This document shows positions 22,799 to 34,600 of a stretch of DNA of 64,000 bases, piece by piece. The stretch is from Sweltsa coloradensis. Taxonomy: Eukaryota > Arthropoda > Insecta > Plecoptera > Chloroperlidae. Each line of letters opens with the position of its first letter. The stretch's first letter is position 1. The notes under the pieces are model-generated. The model was not told where the DNA came from. It did not search any database and saw only the letters and a program-made list of their open reading frames with translations. Location of the stretch: assembly GCA_024449915.1 (NCBI GenBank), contig JAMZAV010000097.1, forward strand, positions 992,001 through 1,056,000, written 5' to 3'. The position numbers and the translations under genes were made by a program.

Positions 22799-23362
22799 TC
22801 AGTACAGGTGTACAGCAGTCGTTTTGACATCGTTTACGTTAGGTAGAGCTTTCTGGCGGGCAAGCGATACACTTGGTAGTCGCTGGCTCTGCCGATCAGC
22901 TTTGAGTCTTGCTCGAAAAGTTAGATTCCACAAAATTATGGTATGAACGAAAATTGCTTGGTTGTGTTGTTTGACATTGTTGGTGAAAATAAATAAGATT
23001 TGGCGAAATTTCCAAATTGAAAAAAATGTACCACTACATTTTGTTCCAACATCATTTAGTTGTAGGCAGATTTCTATACCACGTTTGGAAAATATTGCCC
23101 GAAGTAATTTACCAAGAGTGAAGATGTAATTTAAGTCGAGAAGAGCTTCAGTGGGTGGAATTGATTGATATAATACAGCTTCTAAGTGACAGCAGCTATT
23201 ATCAAAGATTATTCTTGAAGCACTTTTAAGCCCAATGATAAGACTGTTAAAGCAACTTTTAAGCCCAATGATAAGACTGTTACAGCAACTTTTAAGCCCA
23301 ACGATAAGACTGTAGCAGCAACTTAAAAAAGTAGCGACGTTGTACTGTGAAACGAGTGCCAA
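22799..23362 (-). other. 187-residue ORF of unknown status
   Basis: This is the longest open frame outside the retrotransposons. Its N-terminal third is three copies of an 11-residue hydrophobic repeat (consensus SLIIGLKSCFN) produced by the 33-bp minisatellite at 23220-23317. The rest has IFTLGKLLRAIFSKRGIEIC and a hydrophobic WKFRQILFIFT segment, with no family I recognise. ATG context, splice sites and codon bias give no support, and tandem repeats often keep a frame open by chance. I keep it as a possible but unproven coding region. Confidence 0.15.
23220..23317. repeat. 33-bp minisatellite, three copies
   Basis: Three units of CTTTTAAGCCCAATGATAAG plus a short linker (32, 33 and 33 bp), nearly identical. 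The length is a multiple of three, so it keeps frames open on both strands. Confidence 0.85.
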
Positions 23363-23848
23363 TTATCACTAATAATTCAATGAAACTTACATTATGTTTA
23401 TTTGTTGGTGAACCAATAATATTTTGTTGAGCTGTTGCTACCTAAACAGTTATACTGGAGTACTTTACACTAGTCTTAAAAAAAAAATAAATCATCTAAA
23501 GAATCTCAAGTAAGCCTGCAATTCTTCTTTAGTTGACCAACAATTTTGGAATCAATGTTTTTTTAAATTAATTTGAAAGTGACTCCTGTAAAATTACCAT
23601 TGAGTGTAGAATCCTTATTCCTTTGTTCTAAGGATTATTTGATTGTCTTGTTATTAGTTACTCTTAATAAGAGTAATGAAGAAGTACATCAGTTCTTTAG
23701 CCAAGCGTAAACGCGCGTGATTTTGGAGCCGTTCTAGCAACGAGGCACATAATAAATTAGAAGGTTGTTCCTAATTAGCCCTGTTGATTCTGGCACTGTC
23801 TGCGAGTGGAATCGTGTCCAGATTGATTGATTGGTGTTTCATACTTAA

Positions 23849-24329
23849 CCCTTTATAAGACAGTGGGATACATATTTCCCACCACTTTTCAAAAGCTACA
23901 CAGTTTTATCTGCCAGTTTTTCATACTTTAACCCGGTTAAAAAGCTGCTTTGATTCGTTTGGAATTGATAGAATTTTTCCCCGTTAAATTTTAATGATTA
24001 GAACGATTTTTGTAATAATTTCAAAATCAAATTGTGTACGAAAACACAAAAATACACAATTTTCCGGGATGTCCCGCATATTTTGTGCACGCAAAAAAAG
24101 GAAAAACATGAGAAATTGCAAACAAGCAACAAATTTTTGAACATAAACTCAAATTTTGATTTTTCCCCCAACTTTCATGTCAATTTGGAATCTAAAATCT
24201 GCATATTTTCCCTAAAAGATCAAGGGGAAAAAATATAAAAAAATCTGAAATTCAATTTAAAATCAGAATTTCATTATTGTTAACGTAGAAAGCAAAATTT
24301 TGGGTCCCGGTCTTTTGTACTATAAAGGG
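23849..24329. mobile_element. TTAA-flanked piggyBac-like MITE
   Basis: The left end is TTAA then CCCTTTATAAGACAGTGGGA. The right end, read inverted, is CCCTTTATAGTACAAAAGAC, next to TAAT (a probable decayed TTAA). CCCTTT-type ends with TTAA targets are typical of piggyBac families. It is 481 bp with no transposase. The ORF at 24032-24238 inside it has no recognised content. Confidence 0.55.
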
Positions 24330-24433
24330 TAATGCCAGTTTCTAGTTGGTCCTTGTTCGCTAGTCGATGGTGTCTGTGCGGCAGTAACGGCGCCTACAGG
24401 TTTGGCTTAGCATGCTTTAATTAAGTCCCATAA

Positions 24434-24500
24434 TACTGAAAATCAGTTAGGCCTATGTGACTGAGTTGGTGGACTCTAAATACGAATTAATCATTAACTG
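24434..24500 (+). repeat. SINE 3' tail
   Basis: ACTGAAAATCAGTTAGG, TGACTGAGTTGGTGGACTC and TAAATACGAATTAATC match the tail at 54541-54600 and its inverse at 61808-61880. Confidence 0.6.
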
Positions 24501-24781
24501 GATGAAGATCAAGAAAATTGTAGAAAAGAAGATGCCGGCGGGTTAAAAAAAATCACAAAATTATAGGTAAATTTCATGTATATAATGATAAATAAATTCT
24601 TTACAATGATCCGAATACAAAAATTAATAACAAACCGTATGAAATAATTATGATATTATACTGTCAAAGTAACAACCCACCACCATACATAAACTCGCAC
24701 GTACGTAAACATTGCTTAATTCTAATTTATTTATACATTCCGTGTGTTTTTTTAATTTACCCGCCGATATAATTATCGATG

Positions 24782-24926
24782 CCACCGCCGTCTATAAATA
24801 CCATGAAAACACAAGTGCATTACATAAAAACGGCGGTGGAAAATGCAAACATAAATCCAACATGGCGGACTTCTACTTTTCGTTTTGTGTTTTGAACAAT
24901 TCGGCACTTTCTTTTGGCGTTATCAG
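24782..24926 (+). promoter_or_regulatory. Candidate promoter and first exon
   Basis: CCAACATGGCGGAC (24857-24870) is a strong match to the YY1 initiator motif seen in many housekeeping promoters. From its ATG at 24862 a frame of 21 codons (MADFYFSFCVLNNS...) reaches a possible donor CAG|GTAATA at 24926/24927. Upstream, CCACCGCCG (24781-24790) and CGGCGGTGG (24831-24840) are inverted copies flanking TATAAATA. No second exon could be linked, so this is only a candidate. Confidence 0.25.
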
Positions 24927-25009
24927 GTAATAAATTTATATAATTAGTAGGTTTGTTATTTAATAGATCGGTTGTCTTGTCTTTACACGTAAGTTATTTG
25001 TATGTGCTA

Positions 25010-25285
25010 GCTAGGCCAATAGGCCTAGGCCTACCCTTCCAATGCCCTAGGCCTTCAAACCCAAAGGCTAATTGTTATACGCCTAGGCCCTAGGCATTTA
25101 AGAAGGCTGGTCTAGGCTAGGTAGGCCTACCTAGGCAACACAAAGCCTAGGGCCTAGCTTCTAGGGCTAGCCTAGGCCTAGGTCTAGGACCAGGGCTTAG
25201 GCATCTGCATCCGGTTTGGCCCTACCAAAAGAGGCCTAGGGCTAGGCTAGGCCTAGGCCTAGTCGGTAGGGCCTACTTGTGTAGC
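25010..25285. repeat. AGGCCTA-rich island
   Basis: Overlapping copies of AGGCCTA, CCTAGG and GGCTAG fill nearly the whole stretch without forming a regular tandem array. The same word is scattered singly through the window (for example near 3803, 4438, 29886, 37391 and 39163). Confidence 0.75.
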
Positions 25286-26321
25286 CTAGTTGGTGTGACC
25301 CAACTTTTCAAAAATTTTTTAAAAAAAAATAAACACTCACCATTGATGAAAAAAGTCAAGGAGAACTCATTGTGTACTATTTTATTAATTTCCAGCACCA
25401 AAAATCAAAATAGAATCATCACGTTTTTGGTGAACAGTAACAAAAAAAACTTCAAAACCTTTACCTCGCTATTTTAAACGAAAGTACTTTCCATTAAAAG
25501 TCATTTTCTGTTTTAAATAGCAACGTTAAAGGGTCATTCCACCAGAAATCAACCAATTTTAATAAAAGTGGTTGCTGACCCATTTTTAATTTTTTTTAAA
25601 TTTTTGCACATAGATACCTACATATATGTAGATTACAAATCAGTTCTCCTTACATTTTTAGAGCAAACCATATCCGATATACGGGCATTATCGCACGTGC
25701 CGGTAGAGCGAATTTGTCACTTTTTGACGTTAGCGATTATTGCTACCATTTGCATGTTTTTTGAAGTTACAGCAACCATACTTACATAAATACTTTTGAA
25801 ATACATTGTTCTATATAAATATGCAAGAAAAAGGAAAATACCAAAAATAATTAAAGCATAAACAAGGGCATAAACTTTCCTAATTAAATTTGAGTGTTTT
25901 TCACTTTTTGAAGGCTAATCAATCAAAATGGAGACCAGATATCAAAACAGATCCTTTTGGAATTAATACTCTAGGTACACATGTATCGAAAAAAAAATAT
26001 TTTGTTTTGATCCTAAGTCCCCTTTACCCCCCAAAACAAATCCAAAATGGGTGGAAAATCAAAATTTGGCAGTTTCAAGGTCACGTATCTCAAAAGGGGG
26101 ACCTAGTAAAAATGTGACATTGTTAGGGTACTAACTTATCATCCTCACCTACATTGGCTTCAAATTTGGAGTTGATACTCAAAGCCGTTTAGGTGTGACA
26201 GCTTTTTGAAATTTGATGAAAATGGTGCTATATTTCGAGGTTTAATTCATAGTTTAATACCACTATCTCAGTGTTTTAAAGTGACTTATTACTAATAACT
26301 CACAGGATTGTGGATGAGTGT

Positions 26322-26874
26322 CTAATAGGCATTCATCATGCTGCTGATTTGTAGGCTAAGCTCATATGGTATGTTGTGTGACCGTCCAGTAGATGTAGTC
26401 AGTTCGTTTGCTGATAGAACTCGTAGAATGTTACAATGCGGCACCCAAGCTTCATCGTTTTTTGAAACTTTTGAAAGCAGTGCCTGGGCCAGCAGGGTGA
26501 AAGAAGTGAATATTAAAATCATTCTTTTCTTCACAATATTGATGCACAATGCCCAACCACCAACTGCCATCATACACACAAGCAACATTATCGTTTATTT
26601 CAATGTCTTTTGATGGTTTAGCGAGTGCTAGTTTGGAGGTAGACATTTCACGGAACAAACAAGATGATGATGTTCGTCGAACCTGCATTGTATGTTCGTT
26701 TATTGGGATGAAGCTGTGATTTTCACGAGTGTTAGGAACTTGCAGAGCATTTTCATAACGTTGTGAAAGAGAAATGCCGCTTTCTTCAATTTCTTCACTG
26801 GGGACATAAATGAAGGATATTCCCTTTAGTTTGCTGGTGCAGAATTGAAACATTTTTTTGGGTGTCAATATATA
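26322..26874 (-). pseudogene. Transposase-like C-terminal half, inverted copy
   Basis: Minus-strand open frame 26868-26452 begins MTPKKMFQFCTSKLKG and runs through VPSEEIEESGISLSQRYENA, DNVACVYDGSWWLGIV and FNIHFFHPAGP. A frameshift near 26455 then leads to EAWVPHCNILRVL in the frame that ends at 26322. The WWLGIV...HPAGP...WVPxxNIL pattern is a Tudor/agenet-like C-terminus that I know from invertebrate transposon-encoded proteins usually labelled uncharacterised. The catalytic part is absent from this copy. From 26532 to 26874 it is the near-exact inverse of 27454-27795. Confidence 0.65.
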
Positions 26875-27797
26875 GTGACTTCACTGAAAAGCTTCTAGAA
26901 AAACTAAGTATCTTAAAGCAACACCATTATATTGCAAGTCAGCAAGGAGCATTTTTGAGGGAGAAGAAAGAAAATTTGACAGATAATGAATGTATTATTT
27001 CCGGGGATTTCTCGGAAAACTTTACATTCATTGTGCAAGATGAAATTCAAAGTTACCACTGGGTAAATGCTCGGACAACCTTGCACCCATTTGTTGTTTA
27101 TTACCGTGATGAAGGGGTAACAAAATCAGTAAGTATTTGAATTATAAGCGACAGCCTTCAGCACAGCACAACGGCAGTTTATACATTCCAGAAGCATGTC
27201 ATAAATAAACTAAAAATACTGGCTCCTAAAGTAACTAAAATTCACTACCATACCTACTTTTCGGACGGGGCTGCCAGCCAATATAAAAACAAGAAAAATT
27301 TTACAAACCTCTGTCACCACAAATCCGATTTTGGAATAGATGCTGAGTGGCATTTCTTTGCCACTTCGCACGGGAAGGGCCCATGCGACGGTATAGGAGG
27401 GACTGTCAAGAGGGTGACTACAAAAGCAAGCCTTCATCGAACTACTAACAACCATATATTGACACCCGAAAAAATGTTTCAATTCTGCACCAGCGAAATA
27501 AAGGGAATATCCTTCATTTATGTCCCCAGTGAAGAAATTGAAGAAAGCGGCATTTCTCTTTCACAACGTTATGAAAATGCTCTGCAAGTTCCTAACATTC
27601 GTGAAAATCACAGCTTCATCCCAATAAACGAACATACAATGCAGGTTCGACGAACATCATCATCTTGTTTGTTCCGTGAAATGTCTACCTCCAAACTAGC
27701 ACTCGCTAAACCATAAAAAAACATTGAAATAAACGATAATGTTGCTTGTGTGTATGATGGCAGTTGGTGGTTGGGCATTGTGGGTCAATATTGTGAA
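26862..27797 (+). pseudogene. Transposase-like core, 5'-truncated, stops
   Basis: One frame runs from 26862 to about 27797 with an in-frame TGA at 27138 and TAA at 27714. It reads ISGDFSENFTFIVQDEIQSYHW, then after the first stop FSDGAASQYKNKKNF, DAEWHFFATSHGKGPCDGIGG, and then the same C-terminal block as the inverted copy (EEIEESGISLSQRYENA to SWWLGIV). The spaced acidic residues (GDFSEN, SDGAAS, PCDG) could be a DD-type catalytic triad, but that is inference. The start is cut by the inversion junction near 26874. It is a broken gene, probably a transposase. Confidence 0.65.
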
Positions 27798-28561
27798 CTT
27801 GTAACTTCCAAACGAAGAAAAACACATAGGCCTACTCCAAATTCTAACTGCGTCTTTAACGGGTTCATAACTTTTCATGACAAAAATTTCAGATTTTTAA
27901 AAGGTCTCCCACTGGAGTTACGAGGGCCCAAAAACGGTAAATTTTCAAATTTTGACATTTTTGAAAGCTTGTAACAGCTAAAGGGTTTTAAAACACAACT
28001 TTTATCTTGCACACATTTAATATGGTACCCAAATATACTGTAAAAAAACAATGGGCATTGTGATCACAACCCTTCTATGAGAAAACTTATTGCGAAAGTT
28101 GCAAAAATCGTACATTTGCGTCAAAACTTTGTACTAATGTTCTCATAGATGTTAAGTTGTAAGGTTATAAAATATATGTCAAATGAAAGCTCAGTTTGTG
28201 ACGATTAATTTGGTTCACCGGTATGTTCCATTCTCCTAAGACTTGTAGGGCCTACTAGAGTTTTTCCCATTACCGCTACTCCTTAAAAGTGCCATTTTTA
28301 CAACGCGCTGCGACCCTTAAGGGCCTGTAAGTCCTTGAGGTCATGACCAAAAAATTATTAAAAATTGGTTTTGTGCCTTTAAGACATGTAGTAGGCCTAG
28401 TAAGTGTGTAAAATTTGATTTTTTTCTGAAATGGTGCTGCAACAACTTTTTTCAAAATCTGGTGAAATGGTATGGAATGACCCGTGTGTGACTGTACAGC
28501 CAACCTTTTACAGAGAATTGTGTTAGGCCTACTGATACCATCTATTTGTCCAATGAATAAA

Positions 28562-29811
28562 CTAGGAAAACGCTTAAAGGGGCTATAAACCCCAAAAATT
28601 ATTTTTTACCACGTGATCTATAGCACAATTAAAAAAAAAAAGTTTAAAAAATGATATCTTGTTACTGTGGTTTAACACGAATTTTTTAATTTTTTTGATC
28701 CAGAAATTGGTAAAAATTGGTGTTTTGGGAAATTTCTAAAATCGGCTTTAACCTCCCTTCTTTTTGGTCCACATAGATACTAGAGCATAGTACCAATCTA
28801 AAATGCCCATTTATAACATCGTGTCTTGAAACTGTGCCCAAATATACCCCAAACAAGCAAAAATATGCATTCCAAAATCACACCCCATCTTGGTAATCAG
28901 CATATTTTGACCGAACTACTTGCCCAAATTACAAAACAAAACATAGAAAATTTACAGAAAAGGCTGTAGAGTACGTCAATAATGGCCAATATTTTTTTGG
29001 ATCAAAATCCTCCAAGGTCACGGGACATAAAGATCGTCCCCATGTTATTTCTTATGGGAGATTTTTGCCGATGGGACCTAGCTCGAAAAATGTCATGTTT
29101 GACAATTTTTTGGGAGGTCATGGTGGCCCCAATAATTTTTCTGTTAATTGCTAAATTCATTAGGTACTAGTTAGCCTGAATGAAATATATTTTTTGAGTT
29201 TAGCGGTTAAATACCCCTTTAAGTCCCGCCGCGTTGATGGATGAGCTTTTTTAAGTTTTTAGTTTGCGTGGGACCTCTTTTCCTTTGCAAGTGTTTTGTG
29301 AAAGCATTGTAGGTGATTGTTGTCAAGTTTCTATTGTTACTTGTTAATTGTTATTATAAACCTAAAAAAACTCATATTAAAACCTTTATATTCTATGGAT
29401 TCAGGCTAACTTTTTCAACTTTTTCTTTCAAAAAGCAATACAATAACCATTACCTTAATGTGTAAAATATGAACGTTGTAGCCCCACCCGTTTGGTCAGA
29501 ATCGGCCCAAATGTCGCGAAAATATTGCACTAAAAATCGAAAAAAATCGTAAAAGTACGATATTCATGAGAAATATTTCTTCGATTGTACCCAAAAACGT
29601 AGCAAGTCTAAGTTCAGAGATTTCGAAGGTCCCCTCCAATTTTCATCAAGATCGCATATGGCGTTTTCCCGGTAGAGAGCTAACAGACAAAAATACAAAA
29701 AAACAAACATAAAAAACTAACAAACAAAAAAAAACACCCGAGCTAAATTTTTTGGGGGGTCAGTGAAATTGAAGTTTTCGCTTCACTGGCTTCGCTCGCT
29801 ACGCTCATCCA
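28562..29811 (-). mobile_element. Helentron-like element interrupted by a MITE
   Basis: Plus-strand ends are CTAGGAAAACGC (after A28561) and CGCTACGCTCATCCA (before A29812). The interior from 29220 matches the 14926 and 17779 copies in order (GATGGATGAGC, GAACGTTGTAGCCCCACC, ATTCATGAGAAATATTTC, ACACCCGAGCTAAAT). The 3' hairpin is split by the insertion at 28578-29218 and re-forms when it is removed. Confidence 0.75.
28578..29218. mobile_element. TTAA-flanked MITE nested in a Helentron-like copy
   Basis: The target was CGCTTAAGTCCCGCC, seen uninterrupted at about 19212. Here it is CGC-TTAA-AGGGGCTATAAACCCC...GCGGTTAAATACCCCT-TTAA-GTCCC. Both TTAA copies are intact (28574-28577, 29219-29222). 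The inverted ends are imperfect: AGGGGCTATAAACC against AGGGGTATTTAACC. It is 641 bp with no coding capacity. Confidence 0.8.
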
Positions 29812-29930
29812 ACTACTTACTTACTATTTAAAGTTTTTGTCATAAAGTAGTAACTTTTTTAGCTACATCAATTAAAAAAGTTGTAGGCCTATAGAGGGCC
29901 CTAATACAAAATATATGCAGTTACCATCAA

Positions 29931-30350
29931 CACACATAGCCTAACAAAAACTTGTAAAAATACAACCAAACCTTTCACACTCAAAAGAAATGAGATCTTT
30001 AAAAGGGCCAAGCTCATTTTCTACCCTTCCACATTTGCGCATTCTTAATTCATAAACGTACAGTGTCCCGTAAAACAGCATCCTTGAAAAGCTTGGCAAA
30101 ATAGAATTTGCAATATTAATTTAAACGTAATTAGTTCATCCAAGTTCTTTTTTCTAATTAATTTAAACATAATATTATGCAATTCTATTTTGCCAAGCTT
30201 TTCAAGGATGCTGTTACGGGACACTGTACGTTTATGAATTAAGAATGCGCAAATGTGGAAGGGTAGAATGAGCTTGGCTCTTTTTTAGATCTCATTTCTT
30301 TTGAGTGTGTAAGGTTTGGCTGTATTTTTACAAGTTTTTGTTATGTGTGT
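29931..30350. mobile_element. 420-bp foldback element
   Basis: 29931-30133 and 30154-30350 are reverse complements with a few mismatches and small indels, around a ~20-bp centre. Shared blocks include TAACAAAAACTTGTAAAAATAC and AAGCTTGGCAAAATAGAATT with their inverses. No ORF is present. It directly abuts sequence of the third Helentron-like subfamily at 30351. A read-through transcript would form one long hairpin. Confidence 0.8.
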
Positions 30351-30705
30351 GATCTCATTACTTTTTCAAGTTCCATTGCAAAATTATTTGTTAAAATATA
30401 ATAATTTTATCAAAGTTGATTTAATTTCTATGGAATTACCAATTAACAATAGGATGTAAAATATCTAGTGGCCCAAAGACTTGCTTTTTGTAAACAATGT
30501 AGTTGATCTCGTCAAGTAACAATAGTTACTTGTTGATTATATTCTTGTTAAGGCTTATATTGGAAACCTTTATTTGGAAGCCTTCCAGCAAACTTTTTCA
30601 ACTTTTTCTTCCAAAAGACCCTATAGGGTATCACTGGTACCTTAATGTCCATGTAAAATATGAACGTTGTAGCCCCACTCGTTTGGTCAGAATTGCGGGC
30701 CGATT
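30351..30705 (-). mobile_element. Helentron-like fragment, third subfamily
   Basis: It aligns in order with 63495-63768: CCATTGC.AAA, CAATTAACA.TAG.ATGT, GGCCCAAAGACTTGCTT, TTGTAA.CAATGTAG. It then continues into the family's shared CTTAATGTCCATGTAAAAT and ATGAACGTTGTAGCCCCAC blocks. Both termini are missing. Confidence 0.55.
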
Positions 30706-31480
30706 GAAACTAACAAATTAGACCGTAGTAGCAGTAGCTAGCAGTAGCAGCTAACATCCTTAAAGTGATTTTGAGCATGCTTCAAGCCATTTTTTCACCA
30801 AGAAGAAATGCTCGTATCCCAACCAAATTTGGCATGTGTTGTCAGGTACCTACCTAAATCCCCTCGGTTTTGATAGTTTTCAAGTTCACATCGTATCGTG
30901 TTTCATGACGGCTGGGTGACACCTCAAAATCACCCCAACTCTGTCTGCTTGCTGTATAAGGTGCCCGAGTGTGTAGCGCACCGCGGCTTGGCTGCGGCGC
31001 CCTAACGGGCACCTAGATTACCTTAATGTAATGACTTAGGGGCTACATAGCCTTTTAAGAAAATAATGACATTATTATGTTGTAGGCTACTAGTAGGCAT
31101 ACAGGGAAAATGTCCCTTAGGATTTTGAAGGCTGTAAAAATTTGTAGTTTAAATGGTAAATTTTGGTAAATTACAGTGTTTTTGGTAATTTACCACATGC
31201 ACATTGTAATTTACGTGGACCGTAATTTGTAAATTGGATAAATTAGGCCTACCGAGAATTGGTAACTTACACTATTTGGGCCTTTCCTCGAGGATAATTT
31301 TGATAGTAGGCCTAGGGGCCTAATATTAGATGCTTCCCATCCTTGTTCCACATCCTACAGTAGGCCTTCTCTCTGCAAGTTCCTTTTTTGTGTCCTAATC
31401 ATCCTTCTGGGCCTACTGTGCAAATGCAAATTAAAAATTAGAAATGTTGCAAAGAGGGTAATTATAATTGAATACATCAT
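30706..31480. other. Spacer, no gene recognised
   Basis: Includes a stretch of TAGCAGTAGCAG (30725-30750) and a palindromic GCACCTAGA/GGTGCCCGAG area near 30957-31015. Several TAGGCCTA words are present. No coding evidence. Confidence 0.4.
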
Positions 31481-31689
31481 AGGGGTAATGTGGGTAATTG
31501 GAAACAGGGAGTAATTGGAAACGCCCTTTATAACTTCCGTATGTGAAGTTCAAATTTAAAAAAATTGTTAGATAGCATGGTCCAGACCTTTATGGAAAAT
31601 GTGCAAGTAGTTACAGCTTCTTTTGTTAGATGATATGCATGTCATACACATTGCAACCAACCTCTACACAAAACACTTGTTTCAATTTG

Positions 31690-34600
31690 GGGTGATTTGG
31701 GGGGGTGACCTCCGATCGCGTCCGTATGAGAGTAAATCTGCACTGATACTGCAAATACTACTGCTCCATACACGTGCCCCCTGGTTAATACTAAACGATC
31801 GGAGACAAGATGCCTATCACAACCAATAGAGACAAAAATGGAACCTGTCCTTCTGAGGGCAATGTCAAATTTCTATTCTGGAACGCGGGTGGAATATCCC
31901 AAGATAAATACATAGAGATTAAAAAAGTTTTACATGACACTGACATAGACGCATTCGCAATAACCGAAGCAGGTGCCATAACAGATAAGGACAACTTGGA
32001 GAAGGCAGAAGTATTAGGATTTAATATCTATAACCTCCCACGAGCCAGACAAATTTCCTCAGGCATGATTATTGGGGTAAAAAAGGATTTGACAGCTAAG
32101 TTTAAGATACTACATGAAATGGAGGAAGGAGACAAAATTGAACTAGCCCAACTTGAATTATGGAAAAATACAAATAAAACCAAATATATCATAGCGTATA
32201 ACCCGCCACTCAATGAAACCAACATATTAGACCGTATCGAAGTGGATGATGGTACTATAGTAGTAGGAGATTTCAACGCACCAAACAAGCTGTGGAATTA
32301 CAAGATAACAAGCAGGGTTGGCCACTTAGTAGAAGACTTTCTGGATAGTAACCCCATTATTCTTTTGGAAGGCACACCTTCGCCATTTACCTTTTTATCA
32401 TATACAGGCCACCAATCAAGACCGGACCTGGCCTTCTGCCATTCAAAAATCTATGATGATATTAAACAAGAAATCTTGAATCTCCAACAGGGGCAGGACA
32501 CAAAATGTTACTCATCACCAGAGAGAAAGTTCCGAGAGAGGACCAAGATAAAAGAATAAGCTGGAACTTTAAGAAAGCAAAGTGGAAGGAATTCAGAAGA
32601 TTCACTGAAGAAAGGTTTACCAACAGAGTAGTGGCAGATAACACAGAACAAGAGAACAATGAGATTAACGAAATACTACAAGAAGCAGCGCAAAAATTCA
32701 TACCAAGGGGAAAGGTGAAGAAATATAAACCCTTTTGGAACGAACACCTACAAGAACTAAAAGAGGAAAGGGATCACAAAAGAAAGGAAGCGGAAAGAAC
32801 CGGAGACATGCAGGATATGATCAAGCTAAGGAAAGCACAAGCTATGTTCAGGAGACATGTCATCGAATGCAAAAGAAAAACCTTCCACGAGTTTGCCGAG
32901 AACATAGACTTCAGAAAAGATGGGAGCAAGACACATAATTTTTTTTCTACCTTGTGTAATAAAGATAAACAACAGAACAAGAATGAACCAATAGAATACA
33001 AAAAAAAGCAGCTAACAGCAGACAAAGACAAAGCAGAAGCATTCTGTGAATATTTGGCTAAGCAGAGTAACCATACAAACCAGAAACATATAAGAGTAGA
33101 AAAGCAAAAATACAAGGACGACAGACTGGACCCATATAACGGCCCCTTTCTTCTGTGGGAACTTCAGTCAGCACTAAATAAACTAAAATGTAAAAAATCC
33201 CCTGGAATTGATCTAATATATCCAGAATTTCTGAAGAATTTGGGTATGGAGGGAAAGAGCACTCTTCTTAACCTATGCAATAAAACCTGGGAAGGAAATT
33301 TACCCGACAGCTGGAGAAAAGCAGAAGTCATCCCTATACTGAAGAGGGGAAAAGACAGCAGTAAGATAGAAAGTTTACAGACCCATATCTCTAACTACAA
33401 TGACAGCAAAAGTAATGGAGCACATGGTGAACTTCAGACTGAGGAATTTCCTAGAATCAAACCGGCTATTAACACCACATCAGGCTGGTTTCCGTAATAA
33501 TCGCAGTACTGTCGACCAGATAGCATATCTCATGCAGGATGTAAAGGAAGGGTTTAACAAAAAACTTTCAACCTTGGTAGTATTGGTCGACTTTAGAGCG
33601 GCATTTGACAAAGTTTGGAGAGGCAAACTGCTACAGAAAATGCACAAATTGAAAGTACCCGAAAACATATATAGGTGGGTGAAAACCTTTTTAAGTCAAC
33701 GGTTTATACGAGTCAGATACAACAACAAGAGATCACGGTACAGACAAACAAAAGCAGGGGTGCCTCAAGGAGCAGTAATGAGCCCAATCCTTTTTATTAT
33801 TTTAATCAATGACCTGGCAGAATACATACAAGCAAGGAGTAAAGTGAAACTGAAGATATTTGCAGATGATGTAGTTATGTGGTACTGTGGAGGGGATGCA
33901 GAAGAAATGGAGGAAGAGATGAATAAAGCACTGAAGGCGCTAGAAGAATGGTCAACACTGAACGGAATGATGGTGAACAAAGAAAAAACTGTATACAACT
34001 ATCACACAACCAGGCAGCTCATCCCCGATTTCCAACTGAAGTTTGCAGGGACAGTACTGAACAAGGAAAATAACCCCGCTTATCTTGGTATGATCATGGA
34101 TCAAAAAATGACAGGAAAAGAACACATCGAAAAGATGTGTGCAGCAGGGAAGAGACGACTGAGGTTGATGAAGAGAGTTGCTGGTGTACAATGGGGGGCC
34201 AACGAGGATACCCTAAAAACTACATATAAAACATATGTGCGACCTCTCCTAGAGTATGGCAGTTCTCTACTTATAACGTCAACCAAAGGAGCCACAGATG
34301 CACTGGACAGGATACAAAATCAAGCTCTCAGAATAATCACGGGAGGTGTTAAATCAACCCCAATTGTTGCCATGGAAGCCAAAACTAACATACCACCCCT
34401 GGAGGCCAGAAGAAACAGTTCAGCAGTTTGCCTGCATGAGAAGCTGATAAGACTAGACCGGCTTGAATGGGACAGAGAACCCTATGAACATCTCAAGACA
34501 CAAAAAACATTCATTACAGCAGTAAAAGAGGTGAAGGAAGGTCTCATCGGGCAATTGAAACACACAGAGAGAGAAAACATCCCCCTACCAAATATAAACA

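Larger units (their letters stand above)
25530..28484. mobile_element. TTAA-associated DNA transposon, internally rearranged
   Basis: The left end is TTAA followed by AGGGTCATTCCACCAGA. The right end, read inverted, is GGGTCATTCCATACC and then TTTCACCAGATTTTG. The terminal GGGTCATTCCA is shared, but the right TTAA is lost. Between the ends is a transposase-like gene present as two opposed partial copies (next two features). A TTAA target with such ends would fit Kolobok or a related superfamily. I cannot confirm the superfamily from sequence alone. Confidence 0.6.
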
